Source: Alteromonas sp. BL110
GTDB taxonomy: Bacteria > Pseudomonadota > Gammaproteobacteria > Enterobacterales > Alteromonadaceae
Direction: 5' to 3'
Assembly: GCF_003443615.1 (NCBI RefSeq)
Contig: NZ_CP031967.1
Coordinates: forward strand, 3,410,001 to 3,474,000
DNA: 64,000 nucleotides
Position 1 is the first letter of the stretch, and each line of letters opens with the position of its first letter. A program made the position numbers and the translations under genes. This document shows, one piece after another, positions 44,641 to 56,221 of the stretch. The notes under the pieces were generated by a model that did not search any database, was not told where the DNA came from, and saw only the letters and a list, made by a program, of their open reading frames with translations.

Positions 44641-45480
44641 ATGAAGTACTCTACATTAGAAGTAAAACAAGAGGGGCATATTGCCCATGTGGTACTCAAC
44701 CGCCCCGATGCAATGAACAGTATGATCCCAGAATTTTGGACAGAGTTGCCAGCGGCTATTCGCGAAATAGATGATGAAGCCAAAGCGCGGGTCATTGTTA
44801 TTTCATCTACGGGTAAGCATTTCTCTGCCGGTATGGATTTATCGGTGTTTCTGAACATGAAAGAAGACTTTAAGGGCGACCCATCGCGCAGAGCTGAACG
44901 CATGCGTCGTATGGTGATGTTACTACAAGATAGCTTTACCGCCATAGAGCAAGCACGTTTGCCGGTTATTAGTGCAGTTCAGGGCGGGGCAATTGGTGGT
45001 GCGGTTGACCTACTTAGTGCATGCGACATGCGCTATTGCACCCAAGACGCTTTTTTCACCATAAAAGAAACCCAATTAGGCATGACTGCCGATGTCGGTA
45101 CGCTTCAACGCTTACCAAAGCTTATTCCCATAGGCGTTGTAAAAGAACTGGCATACACCGGGCGCAACTTTGGTGCTGCAGAAGCGCAGCAACTCGGCTT
45201 TGTAAATCAAATATTTGATGACCAAGAATCAATGCTAGAAGCGGTAATGAAAATAGCGGAGCAGATCGCAATGAATTCGCCGCTAGCGGTTTCAGGCACT
45301 AAGACCATGATTAATTACGCGACAGAACACACGGTAGCAGAGAGCTTAACCTATATGGCCACATGGCAAGCGGGCATGTTCCAAATGGAAGATGTGTTTA
45401 CAGCCATGGAAGCGCAGAAAACAAAAACACTGCCGGACTATCCGCCGTTACACCCAGCGATTAAGAAAATGAATTCGTAA
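44641..45480 (+). CDS. Delta(3,5)-delta(2,4)-dienoyl-CoA isomerase (crotonase family)
   Basis: A 279-residue crotonase-fold enzyme. It is more than a generic enoyl-CoA hydratase: the three acidic residues of mammalian dienoyl-CoA isomerase ECH1 (D176, E196 and D204 in the rat enzyme) are present with identical spacing as D123, E143 and D151, and ADVGTLQRLPK is shared almost exactly. It would shift 3,5-dienoyl-CoA to 2,4-dienoyl-CoA during oxidation of odd-position double bonds. FadH, which reduces the product, is encoded next (215 bases on). AAGGAG lies about 12 bases before the ATG. Regulation by the divergent TetR is likely. Confidence 0.88.
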   Translation: MKYSTLEVKQEGHIAHVVLNRPDAMNSMIPEFWTELPAAIREIDDEAKARVIVISSTGKHFSAGMDLSVFLNMKEDFKGDPSRRAERMRRMVMLLQDSFTAIEQARLPVISAVQGGAIGGAVDLLSACDMRYCTQDAFFTIKETQLGMTADVGTLQRLPKLIPIGVVKELAYTGRNFGAAEAQQLGFVNQIFDDQESMLEAVMKIAEQIAMNSPLAVSGTKTMINYATEHTVAESLTYMATWQAGMFQMEDVFTAMEAQKTKTLPDYPPLHPAIKKMNS

Positions 45481-45656
45481 GTGTAGGTTTGAGAGCGCGC
45501 TAATCTCATAGCTTTTGTCGCACATGATAGCTTTGCAATCTAAGGGCCCGAGCGCAGTTTGAACCTCCACACTTTTAGTTTATGAAACGATTTAATTTAT
45601 AACGCGCCATCAAACAAAGAGCGCACTAGATAAGAACGTTTATACAGGCATTTTAA

Positions 45657-47738
<2,082 letters not shown>

Positions 47739-47806
47739 TTGTCTAGCGCAGAAACGCGATTAAAAATGTAAGCGCCTCATCAATAGGTGCTTCAGATTCA
47801 TTATAG

Positions 47807-47830
47807 ACCCCTCTTTTTTCGGAGGGGTTT
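47807..47830 (+). terminator. First fadH terminator
   Basis: ACCCCTC (47807-47813) pairs with GAGGGGT (47822-47828), with T-rich loop and tail. Confidence 0.8.
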
Positions 47831-47839
47831 ATTTCATTT

Positions 47840-47864
47840 AGCAGCCGAAGGCTGCTATTTTTTA
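47840..47864 (+). terminator. Second fadH terminator
   Basis: A perfect 7-bp stem, AGCAGCC (47840-47846) and GGCTGCT (47850-47856), with a GAA loop, is followed by a T-run. It lies 10 bases past the first terminator. Confidence 0.88.
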
Positions 47865-47947
47865 TGAAAATAACGAAACCAGACCTGTTTGAGTCTTTGA
47901 TGGTAGCTTAGACCTGTTATTATCGTTTTCTTTTTTTCGAGATAAAC

Positions 47948-48307
47948 ATGGCATACAGCAACACCCAGGACTTAGTTCAAGCAGTTACTAATTCCCCAGA
48001 TACTATCGAATTTAACGACGTTATTGCACTTATCGATAGCGCATTTACTTTCACGCCCACTGCTTTCACCAATGGTGATGTGAAAAACGAAGCGAACCAG
48101 AACAACGGCTCTTGCAAACTACTCGCACTTGGTCAGTATTTAAACCTAAACCAAGCTCAAACCTTAGCCTTATTTGGGCGTTTTTATCGAGAAGATGTAC
48201 TCAATAACCCTAACGGTGACGACCACGCCAATATCCGCAACTTTATGAAAACAGGGCATGAAGGCGTAGTGTTTGATACATTCCCTTTAGTTGAGCTGCA
48301 AAATTAA
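47948..48307 (+). CDS. HopJ type III effector-family protein
   Basis: A 119-residue protein of the HopJ family, named after a Pseudomonas syringae type III effector but common in free-living gammaproteobacteria that have no such secretion system. The core NNGSCKLLALGQYLNL and the closing FMKTGHEGVVFDTFPL are typical. There is no signal peptide. Here no type III genes are nearby, so an ordinary cytoplasmic role is more likely. Only a weak GAGAT site lies before the ATG. Confidence 0.85.
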   Translation: MAYSNTQDLVQAVTNSPDTIEFNDVIALIDSAFTFTPTAFTNGDVKNEANQNNGSCKLLALGQYLNLNQAQTLALFGRFYREDVLNNPNGDDHANIRNFMKTGHEGVVFDTFPLVELQN

Positions 48308-48371
48308 GGCACCACACCATAGTCGCTTCAAAGGCGAAAGTAGTAAAACTCTCGCCATAGCGTAAATAGCG

Positions 48372-49577
48372 TTAATTACGCTTGGTTAAACTCAACTCGC
48401 TAGACTGCGGCATTATCGCAAAGTCAAACTGCCCTAATACGTTCATTCCCAGCAAACCATCAGCATCGGGTAGGGCGTCTTCGGGGAGAACAATGGCAGA
48501 TACATCATTAAACTCGTATCCAGCGAAATAAAAGCGAGGTATTTGTACCAGTGGAGCTTCGATAGTTCCTGATGCAGTTCTAACATTGAAGTTGCCAATG
48601 AACGTGAGGTTTCGCATACGGCCCAAGCGAGCAAATAATCGCGATGATATCGCGGTAGTACTGGCTCCCGTATCTAAAATCATATTGGCTTTCTGGTTAA
48701 GCGCTTTTGCGTCAAGACGGTATTGATCGCCAATACGCTGCAAAGCTACGCGAGTTTGATAACGCGCGGCATCAACGTCTGATGGCGCTAGTTCGCTTTC
48801 GCTTGGCGTGTTATCTATGTTGGCCATATCGCGCATGCCATAGGCTTTATTGCGAATGATATTAGCGTCCCTGTCGTTAGATGGAAGGGCAGCAAGCACG
48901 TCTTCCATTAACGTAAGCTTTTGCTGATAAGCGTAAGCTTCAGCCAAGTTAAGGGTATAGTGTTTCGCGTCGGGTATGCGCTGATACAAGGGTTCATTTA
49001 GCCTAGCCACCAGTTCCCATTGTTCGTCTTTACTCAATTGAGTCTGCGCCTGCTGATACAAGGTAGCAATTTTTGTGTCTATAAACGTGAGCGTCTCGCT
49101 TGAAAGAGGCAGTTCAGCCAAATCGTAATAATGTACGAGTGCCGTCGGAAGCGGCTTTGTTAGTTCAATTAGCTCACCTTCTAGTAATAGCAAAGATTCA
49201 TTAAGCGGGTCAATTTTTAAATTGTTTGTAAGCTCAGTGGCAAGTAATGCATATTGCCCGTTATTAAGTAATGTTGTTAGTGCTGATAGCCGGTCTTGGT
49301 CTATTTGAGATGAAGAGGCACCTAGCGCTTTTATTTTACTAGATGGCGTATTTACCCCTTTAAAGTCGCGAGAGCGAGTATTGGTAAAGGGCTTTTCCTT
49401 ACTCTCTATATTTACATCGCTATTGTGCTTAGCATTGTCTTCCAGACGGTGTTCATAGCTAGCCTCTAATTCATAAGCTTTGTCGTTGTGCTGTTTTAGG
49501 TTAACCCAGAGGTAAATATTCATGCTTAACGACACGCAAAGAGTGAATAGAAGGACTGCCGCTAGCCAGGTTCTCAT
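48372..49577 (-). CDS. Membrane-anchored retropepsin-like aspartic protease
   Basis: A 401-residue protein with one N-terminal membrane helix (about residues 5-25), a helical, TPR-like region (about 90-260) and a C-terminal retropepsin-like domain. The catalytic motif is ILDTGASTTAIS with D302, and the flap-side motif is DGLLGMNVLGQFDF near residue 380. Such proteins probably act as dimers in the periplasm. The ATG at 49577 overlaps the upstream stop as ATGA, indicating translational coupling with the thioesterase gene, and is preferred to the in-frame ATG at 49589. The natural substrate is unknown. Confidence 0.85.
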   Translation of the reverse strand: MRTWLAAVLLFTLCVSLSMNIYLWVNLKQHNDKAYELEASYEHRLEDNAKHNSDVNIESKEKPFTNTRSRDFKGVNTPSSKIKALGASSSQIDQDRLSALTTLLNNGQYALLATELTNNLKIDPLNESLLLLEGELIELTKPLPTALVHYYDLAELPLSSETLTFIDTKIATLYQQAQTQLSKDEQWELVARLNEPLYQRIPDAKHYTLNLAEAYAYQQKLTLMEDVLAALPSNDRDANIIRNKAYGMRDMANIDNTPSESELAPSDVDAARYQTRVALQRIGDQYRLDAKALNQKANMILDTGASTTAISSRLFARLGRMRNLTFIGNFNVRTASGTIEAPLVQIPRFYFAGYEFNDVSAIVLPEDALPDADGLLGMNVLGQFDFAIMPQSSELSLTKRN

Positions 49578-50023
49578 TTGGATATACAAGCCTCGCCGTA
49601 TATATCCACAAATTGCTTAGGCATTCGTTTAGGGGCGCCTGTATCAAGGCTAACGCATACAAATGTGGTTATAGCATCGAATACGGTTTTATTTCGCTTA
49701 GTGCAGATAAATTGAAACTGGCGTTTCAAGGTAAGTTTTTTATCACAATGCACTATCCAAGTGGCGCATTCTAACGTATCACCAAGATGAGTTGGCAGAT
49801 GATAGTTAAGCTCATGACGCTTGATCACCATACCTCGGTTTAGCACCTGATAGTCGGCAAACTGTAAGCCAAGGGCGTTTGAATGGGCCCATGCGAGGCT
49901 TTCTAATTGCGACAGATACGCCACATTGTTCACGTGTTGATAATGATCGATGTGTGTTTCATCAATATGCCATTGCTGTACATAGGGGTTATCTAACATC
50001 CAATCACGCATGGTGGAGCTCAA
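49574..50023 (-). CDS. Acyl-CoA thioesterase, 4HBT hotdog fold
   Basis: A 149-residue hotdog-fold thioesterase of the 4-hydroxybenzoyl-CoA thioesterase/YbgC type, which hydrolyses acyl-CoAs. The family signature DHYQHVNNVAYLSQLE (about residues 26-41) has the active-site aspartate region. The TTG start at 50023 lies 6 bases after GAGGA; an ATG four codons later is too far from it. The gene is coupled to the retropepsin gene by an ATGA overlap. The physiological acyl chain is not predictable. Confidence 0.87.
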   Translation of the reverse strand: MSSTMRDWMLDNPYVQQWHIDETHIDHYQHVNNVAYLSQLESLAWAHSNALGLQFADYQVLNRGMVIKRHELNYHLPTHLGDTLECATWIVHCDKKLTLKRQFQFICTKRNKTVFDAITTFVCVSLDTGAPKRMPKQFVDIYGEACISK

Positions 50024-50115
50024 ACTTCTTCCTCAATTGTATACGTTGTTTTTATGCTGGCTGTTACATTACTGTTAGCCCAGCATCGCTGTTTTCGCCG
50101 GCCTGTTTTGGCAAC

Positions 50116-50826
50116 TTACAAAACAGGCAATGGGTTTTCCTCTGGTAAGGCCAAATCGTCCTTTAACAATAATTGCATTATTGCTTTTTCTCTTACTAAA
50201 ACAGGTTGTATAAAGCTTTGTACATCGCCTAGGGCTTTAAAAGCATTAAACCCGCGCTCTAAAAACTCATGCAGAGCTAGTAACCCGGCTAATTTAGCTG
50301 GGCGACGAGATAACGAAATTAACATACCTATACCACGAATTTTTATTACATCAGAGAGTTTATCGCCCAAATGAGAAATTATGTCGATTTGATGCGCTCT
50401 ATCTTCCATCCTGCCCACATTACGATAAGCCAAGGCGTAGTTGTCTCGGTTGATGGGCTCACCAGGAAAATGGCTTTGTAGATATTGGGCCATTGCCATG
50501 TCTAAATCGAACGAAAGTGCATTTAACGATAATGCGTCGTCCATAGCGTTCATGGCTTTGTCGGGCAATACTTTTGCGAGTTTAGGAATAACTCGAACTA
50601 AGTCGGCGTCGCGCTGGCTAAAATCTTTTGGCCCGTACAATTCATCTACAAAAAACGCCATGGCTTTTTGATAGCGCTTTTGCTTTGCCAAGTCGTCGTG
50701 AGTGACCAGTAAACGCTTACACTGCCAATGTTGCAGTTGATGAATGATAGGCATTACACCCAACTGATTAGCTAAATCACGAAGGGCATTTACCCGATGA
50801 ATATGTTTAATGATCTCTTGCGCCAA
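50116..50826 (-). CDS. Conserved hypothetical helical protein, 236 aa
   Basis: A 236-residue, nearly all-helical cytoplasmic protein. A conserved-looking block, AFFVDELYGPKDFSQRDADLVR (about residues 57-78), is the most distinctive segment and resembles an uncharacterised proteobacterial family. The start is TTG at 50826, with GGGAG 8 bases upstream and no nearby ATG. It is 92 bases upstream of the thioesterase gene on the same strand, so they may share a transcript. Function is unknown. Confidence 0.78.
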   Translation of the reverse strand: MAQEIIKHIHRVNALRDLANQLGVMPIIHQLQHWQCKRLLVTHDDLAKQKRYQKAMAFFVDELYGPKDFSQRDADLVRVIPKLAKVLPDKAMNAMDDALSLNALSFDLDMAMAQYLQSHFPGEPINRDNYALAYRNVGRMEDRAHQIDIISHLGDKLSDVIKIRGIGMLISLSRRPAKLAGLLALHEFLERGFNAFKALGDVQSFIQPVLVREKAIMQLLLKDDLALPEENPLPVL

Positions 50827-50980
50827 ATGCGAAACTCCCTGTTGAACTAATATGACTGGTTCGCTGCTGTAAACCTAGATTGACCTAAGCATGCGTGCCT
50901 TTCAAGTGAGAAGACAAAGTTTTACTGGTATACTCCACCGCCATTGATTTAGCTCACTCGTTTAGAACTTATTGACCGCC

Positions 50981-51610
50981 ATGAAGATCGCAAGTCATCA
51001 CGCTTTGTTTGACCCCGACGTTCCCGCGTTAATAGCGCTGTTTAATTCTACATTTGAAGATTTTAATACGCGCTTGGTTTTAGGTGATGATGAACCCATT
51101 TACCTCCCTGCAGGCGTTGAAAAGCCTTACCATCGAATCGTGTTTGCTCATGGATTCTTTTCAAGTGCTTTGCATGAAATTGCGCACTGGTGTATTGCGG
51201 GAGAAAAGCGCCGACTATTAGAAGACTACGGTTACTGGTATTGTCCAGACGGGCGAGATGCAGCGCAGCAAGCTGACTTTGAAAAAGTAGAAATCAAGCC
51301 TCAGGCTATCGAGTGGGCGTTTACAGAAGCGGCAGGCAGAAAGTTTCAGGTAAGTACAGATAACTTAAATGGTGCTGAGCCCGACAGAGAAGGCTTTACC
51401 CGAAACGTGGCTGCTCAGCTAGAAGCCTATAAAGCTAATGGCTTTCCACCACGAGCTGAACGTTTTATACACGCGCTGTCATCTGTGTTTGGCAAAAGTA
51501 AGTTGTCTACTTTACCCAGCAGCACAGCAGGACATAAGAAAGCTGGAAATACGCCATCAAATTTAGAAAAAAGCGAAACAGGTTATGGGATAGGAGTTGT
51601 TGCTGAATGA
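50981..51610 (+). CDS. epmC: Elongation factor P hydroxylase EpmC
   Basis: A 209-residue protein of the YfcM/EpmC family, the iron-dependent enzyme that hydroxylates the beta-lysylated lysine of elongation factor P as the last step of its modification. The metal-binding motif is LHEIAHW, with nearby EWAFTEAAGRKFQ. The ATG at 50981 is chosen; an in-frame TTG three codons upstream is possible and neither has a strong ribosome-binding site. The C-terminal 35 residues are an extra serine- and lysine-rich tail. The next gene overlaps by four bases. In E. coli epmC neighbours yfcL, which lies here two genes on. Confidence 0.92.
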   Translation: MKIASHHALFDPDVPALIALFNSTFEDFNTRLVLGDDEPIYLPAGVEKPYHRIVFAHGFFSSALHEIAHWCIAGEKRRLLEDYGYWYCPDGRDAAQQADFEKVEIKPQAIEWAFTEAAGRKFQVSTDNLNGAEPDREGFTRNVAAQLEAYKANGFPPRAERFIHALSSVFGKSKLSTLPSSTAGHKKAGNTPSNLEKSETGYGIGVVAE

Positions 51611-52770
51611 GTCAAGTTAGCACTAGTCAATCAGTGTCTGAGCGCAAGCCTATATTCAAGCTAGGCGTTATAGTTAACCCTTTTGCCGGTATTGGCGGAG
51701 CGCTTGCGCTTAAAGGTAGCGATGGTGCTGAAATTCGTGAAAAAGCCCTCGCGATGGGCGCAGAGAAAAAAGCCAACGAAAAAATGGCCAAAGCGCTTAG
51801 TATTCTAGAAGCTCTATCCGGGCAATTTACTGTCATGACCGCGTCAGGCGATATGGGCGAGACCATATGTGAATCTCTAGGTATTCCTTATGAAGTAATC
51901 TACACAGCTGATGCCGCACAAACTGAAGGTGAAGACTCAGAGCGCGCAGCCAAAGCAATGGTAGATGCCAACGTTGACTTACTGCTGTTCGCAGGTGGCG
52001 ACGGTACAGCGCGAAATATTTGTAGTGTAGTGGGGACTCAGGTGCCCGTGCTAGGTGTGCCTGCAGGTTGTAAAATCCATTCTGGCGTTTACTGCGTGTC
52101 GCCCTCAGCAGCAGGTCAGGTAGTGAGTCAAATGATTGCAGGCGAGCTTGTAAGTGAAATGGATGCTGAAGTTCGAGATATTGACGAAAACGCTTTCCGT
52201 GACGGAAAAGTTATTGCTAAACATTACGGTGAAATGCGTGTGCCTGCTGAACTCACTTATGTTCAAGCTGTAAAAATGGGCGGCAAAGAAGACGAGGCTT
52301 TGGTGCTTGATGACCTTGCTGCTTATGTGAGCGAAATCATGGACGATGAGCCTGACACTTACTTTGTTATGGGCTCTGGCTCTACGGTAGGCGCTGTCAT
52401 GGAGTTCCTCGGCTTAGATAACACCTTGCTAGGCGTTGATGTGGTGAAGCAAGGTGAGCTAATCGCAAGTGACGTTACTGCCAGCGAACTAATTGCGCTG
52501 ACACAAGGCAATCCCACGAAAGTCATTTTGACGGTTATTGGTGGTCAAGGCCACATTTTGGGGCGTGGAAATCAACAGTTAAGCCCAGCGTTTATTCGTC
52601 AAGTTGGCAAACAAAACATGCTCGTCGTTGCCACTAAACAAAAACTACAGGCGTTAAACGGCAAGCCGCTTCGGTTAGACTCAAGCGACGCAGCACTAGA
52701 CACTGAACTAGCAGGCGCGTTTACGGTGATAACGGGCTACAAAGATAAAGTGCTTTGTCAGGGAATTTAA
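51607..52770 (+). CDS. ATP-NAD kinase-family protein
   Basis: A 387-residue protein of the ATP-NAD/AcoX kinase family. The N-terminal LGVIVNPFAGIGG and the GGDGTARN motif (about residue 136) are the nucleotide-binding elements of the NAD kinase and diacylglycerol kinase superfamily. It is longer than canonical NadK (about 290), so it is a separate paralogue, and the substrate is unknown. It is translationally coupled to epmC through an ATGA overlap. In E. coli the two flanking families (yfcM and yfcL) are adjacent without this gene. Confidence 0.87.
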   Translation: MSQVSTSQSVSERKPIFKLGVIVNPFAGIGGALALKGSDGAEIREKALAMGAEKKANEKMAKALSILEALSGQFTVMTASGDMGETICESLGIPYEVIYTADAAQTEGEDSERAAKAMVDANVDLLLFAGGDGTARNICSVVGTQVPVLGVPAGCKIHSGVYCVSPSAAGQVVSQMIAGELVSEMDAEVRDIDENAFRDGKVIAKHYGEMRVPAELTYVQAVKMGGKEDEALVLDDLAAYVSEIMDDEPDTYFVMGSGSTVGAVMEFLGLDNTLLGVDVVKQGELIASDVTASELIALTQGNPTKVILTVIGGQGHILGRGNQQLSPAFIRQVGKQNMLVVATKQKLQALNGKPLRLDSSDAALDTELAGAFTVITGYKDKVLCQGI

Positions 52771-52889
52771 AGACTCAGCCCAATATTACTAGTGCGATTC
52801 ATTGCCTTAAAACCAAATTTTATTATCTCTAAATGGGAATTGAAATTTAGAAATAAAGAACTGAAATTAACAACAGAAAGGAGTAAGAC

Positions 52890-53183
52890 GTGTTACCACC
52901 TGCTGCAGCACCAGAAAGTGTCGTTAAAGCTATTGCAGATATTGAGGCATCGCTTGATGACGTGGTAAATCACGGTAGTGATGATGAATTGTTTATTGCC
53001 AGCTACTTACAAGGCCATTTCGCGGTAGAGGCACGCCAACTAGAGATGCAAGAAGGCGCTACCGTTGGGATGCTTAATGAAAAAATGCTGGAAAGTCTTA
53101 ATAATGCTTTCGCTAACAACGAATTAGAAAGTAATGACGCTCAGCAAGTCAAAGCACTTTGGGCGCGGTTAGTCGCAATGTAA
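52890..53183 (+). CDS. yfcL: YfcL-family protein
   Basis: A 97-residue helical, acidic cytoplasmic protein of the YfcL family, whose function is unknown. The start is GTG, supported by AAGGAG 6 bases upstream. It lies two genes after epmC, as the E. coli yfcL-yfcM association predicts. Characteristic sequence includes FIASYLQGHFAVEARQLE near residue 31. Confidence 0.85.
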   Translation: MLPPAAAPESVVKAIADIEASLDDVVNHGSDDELFIASYLQGHFAVEARQLEMQEGATVGMLNEKMLESLNNAFANNELESNDAQQVKALWARLVAM

Positions 53184-53405
53184 TTGCGACTTTCCTTATC
53201 TGTCTTTCCATAAGAACTATCTCTTCCGCTCATCGTTTTTCCCTCTTTTACAATCCGTTACAGTTTTCTGTATCACAGCCCTTTATTAACAGCCAGATTG
53301 GTTTATGTTTAGTACAGGCGTAAGGCCGCTTTGTGGTGCCTAGCACATTCTGGTGTTCAGCGCAGATAATATGCGGATTGGTATAAAAATATTAAGGATG
53401 ACGAC

Positions 53406-56159
53406 ATGACTGTACTTAAGCATCTCACCCAGCGCTTGAAAGTGAGCGTAGGTGTGCTGGCTATAAGCAGTGCGCTGATTAGTTCAGCGTTTGCCAAGAA
53501 CGATATCAACATCGATTACGAAAAATTTACTACTGATAACGGGTTAACCGTAATTGTTCACGAAGACCGTAAAGCACCAGTAGTTGCTGTGGCGGTGTGG
53601 TATAAAGTGGGCTCAAAAGATGAGCCAGAGGGTAAATCTGGGTTTGCGCATTTATTTGAACACTTAATGTTCAACGGCACCGAGAACTATGATGACGAGT
53701 GGTTCGGGCCGCTTCAAGAAGCCGGGGCCACAGGCCTCAACGGTACTACAAACTTTGACCGTACTAACTATTTTCAAACCGTACCGACACCCGCTCTTGA
53801 CCGTATCCTATGGATGGAATCTGATCGTATGGGGCACCTGTTAGGTGCGGTTACACAAGAAAAGTTAGACGAACAGCGTGGCGTTGTACAAAATGAAAAG
53901 CGCCAAGGCGAAGATCAGCCTTATGGAAGCGTATTTACCCATATTTTTGAAGGCTTATTTCCCGTCGGGCACCCCTATCACCATACGGTAATAGGCTCTA
54001 TGGAAGACCTTAACTCAGCTTCTTTAGACGACGTGAAGGGCTGGTTTAACCAATATTATGGGCCCAACAATGCGATATTGGTACTAAGTGGCGATATTAA
54101 CGCTGAAGAAGCCAAACCTTTAGTTAATAAATACTTTGCAGATATTGAACCGGGCCCCGCACTGTCTAAGTGGGAAGCATGGGTACCGAAACGCAGTGCA
54201 AACACCCGGGAAGTGATCCAAGATAAAGTACCACAGTCGCGTATTTATCGTCTTTGGGTTTCACCTGAAAATACATCTTCAACTGCAACCGATCTTTTTA
54301 TCGCCGCAAGTGTGATGGGGGATGGCAAAAACTCACGTCTTTACAAAGAACTTGTTTACGATCAGCAAATCGCTACCAATGCTTCGGTGTTTAATTACGA
54401 GCTACAAATGGCGTCTATCTTCGGTGTGACGGTTGACGTAAAAGACGGCGTTGATGTGGCTAAAGTCGAAAAAGAGATTGATAACGTCATCAGCGAATTC
54501 TTACGCAAAGGACCGAGCAAAGACGAAGTTAAGCTTGTGTCGACGAAACAACGCGCTTCAATCATTCGAGGGCTCGAAGAGGTAGGGGGCTTTGGTGGTA
54601 AAGCCGATACTCTTGCCAGTGGAGAATTTATTGCTGGCGACCCTAACTACTTCAAAACTGAATTAGAGGAGCTAGGAGAGGCGACGCCCAAAGGCGTTAA
54701 AGCGGCTGCGAATAAGTGGTTGAAAGAAGGGTGGCACCAAATTACGGTTATGCCATTTATTGAGCATACAGCATCTACTGAAGGTGTAGACCGTAGTTCA
54801 GGTTTACCATCGATTAATGCCGAAACCAAATTAAGCTTTCCTGAAGTGACAGAAACTACGCTATCCAATGGTATTAATGTAGTATTTGCAAAACGCTCTA
54901 CGGTTCCATTAGTTAATGTGGCTGTACAGTTTGATGCAGGTTATGCTGCCGATGCGGGTGGCAAGCTTGGGCTTGCGAGTTTCACCACGCAGATGCTCGA
55001 CGAAGGGGCGGGTAAATACGATGCCTTAGAACTAGCTGCAGAGCTTGAACAGTTGGGAACGAATTTAAATGCAGGTTCAAATCTAGACACCACCACAGTT
55101 AGTATGTCGATGTTGACGGAAAACATGGAACCTTCTTTGGCGCTATTGGGGGATATATTGAAATCGCCCACGTTTAAAGAAGAAGAGATTGAACGTCAAC
55201 GTGCCCTTATATTAAGCAATATTGCACAGCAAAAAACGCGTCCTGTAAGTATCGCGCTGACTTTGCTTCCGCCACTCATTTATGGTGATGATCATGCCTA
55301 TGGCATACCATTTACCGGTACAGGTGTCGCTAAAGACGTCCAAGAAATTACGCAAAGCGATCTAGTTGGCTTTAAAAATACGTGGCTACGCCCTGATAAC
55401 GCGACAATTTTTGTAGTGGGTGACACCACATTGGATACAATTGAGCCAATGCTGGAAAAGGAATTTGGCCGTTGGAAAGTCAAAGGCGACAAGGGCGCGA
55501 AACAAATTACTGAAGCGTCAATGCCCGACCAAGGCCAAGCGATTATTATTGATCGCCCAGGTGCGCAACAGTCACTTATTCTGGCCGCGCATTTGGCGCC
55601 TCCAACAGGGGCTGACAATAATATAGCCATCAATGCTATGAACCAAACATTAGGTGGCGCTTTCACTGCTCGCGTGAATATGAATTTACGCGAAGATAAA
55701 AGCTGGTCTTATGGTGCGTATACCTTCCTGCAAGACGCCAGAGGGCAGCGGCCGTTTATGGTGTATGCGCCAGTGCAAACCGATAAAACAGGGCCGTCTC
55801 TGCTTGAACTCAAAAAAGAGCTCAATGCATATATAGGGGAAAAACCGCCGATGGCGAATGAATTGGAAAGAGCTCGATTGGATGAAGTCCGCTCGTTGCC
55901 TGGTCAGTTCGAAACTGCCAATGCGGTGATGTATAGCCTCTTATCGAGCAAGAGATTTAATAGAGAATATAATTATCCAGAGTCTTTGGTCGAAAAGTAC
56001 AATGGCTTATCTTTAGACGATTTAAGTAGTGCGGCGAAAGAGGTGCTGCATCCGGAAAAACTGACTTGGATCATCATTGGTGATGCGGAAAAAATCAAAG
56101 CGGATGTTGAAGCAGCGGAACTTGGACCTGTCAGTGTTCAAAGCATGAATTCACTGTAA
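53406..56159 (+). CDS. M16 zinc metallopeptidase, exported, two-domain
   Basis: A 917-residue pitrilysin-type peptidase with a signal peptide ending ISSAFA (residues 25-30), so it is periplasmic. The inverted zinc motif HLFEH (H82, E85, H86) and the downstream glutamate in DEQRGVVQNEKRQ mark the active N-terminal half. The second half (from about residue 480) repeats the fold (TLSNGINVVFAKRSTVPLV) without the zinc motif, as usual in the family. It should degrade peptides in the envelope. AAGGA lies 7 bases before the ATG, and a terminator follows. Confidence 0.92.
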   Translation: MTVLKHLTQRLKVSVGVLAISSALISSAFAKNDINIDYEKFTTDNGLTVIVHEDRKAPVVAVAVWYKVGSKDEPEGKSGFAHLFEHLMFNGTENYDDEWFGPLQEAGATGLNGTTNFDRTNYFQTVPTPALDRILWMESDRMGHLLGAVTQEKLDEQRGVVQNEKRQGEDQPYGSVFTHIFEGLFPVGHPYHHTVIGSMEDLNSASLDDVKGWFNQYYGPNNAILVLSGDINAEEAKPLVNKYFADIEPGPALSKWEAWVPKRSANTREVIQDKVPQSRIYRLWVSPENTSSTATDLFIAASVMGDGKNSRLYKELVYDQQIATNASVFNYELQMASIFGVTVDVKDGVDVAKVEKEIDNVISEFLRKGPSKDEVKLVSTKQRASIIRGLEEVGGFGGKADTLASGEFIAGDPNYFKTELEELGEATPKGVKAAANKWLKEGWHQITVMPFIEHTASTEGVDRSSGLPSINAETKLSFPEVTETTLSNGINVVFAKRSTVPLVNVAVQFDAGYAADAGGKLGLASFTTQMLDEGAGKYDALELAAELEQLGTNLNAGSNLDTTTVSMSMLTENMEPSLALLGDILKSPTFKEEEIERQRALILSNIAQQKTRPVSIALTLLPPLIYGDDHAYGIPFTGTGVAKDVQEITQSDLVGFKNTWLRPDNATIFVVGDTTLDTIEPMLEKEFGRWKVKGDKGAKQITEASMPDQGQAIIIDRPGAQQSLILAAHLAPPTGADNNIAINAMNQTLGGAFTARVNMNLREDKSWSYGAYTFLQDARGQRPFMVYAPVQTDKTGPSLLELKKELNAYIGEKPPMANELERARLDEVRSLPGQFETANAVMYSLLSSKRFNREYNYPESLVEKYNGLSLDDLSSAAKEVLHPEKLTWIIIGDAEKIKADVEAAELGPVSVQSMNSL

Positions 56160-56182
56160 TAGGCGACACTGCAAAGAGAACG

Positions 56183-56213
56183 AAAGGGTCGAGAAATTTC
56201 TCGGCCCTTTTTT
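56183..56213. terminator. Terminator after the M16 peptidase gene
   Basis: AAAGGGTCGAGAAA (56183-56196) pairs with TTTCTCGGCCCTTT, followed by T residues on the plus strand. It may serve the convergent AhpD-like gene weakly. Confidence 0.85.
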
Positions 56214-56221
56214 ATTCAAAA

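Noticed and set aside
47948..48307. Evidence for a type III secretion effector
   Set aside because: The HopJ family is widespread in bacteria without type III secretion and no such genes are present here.
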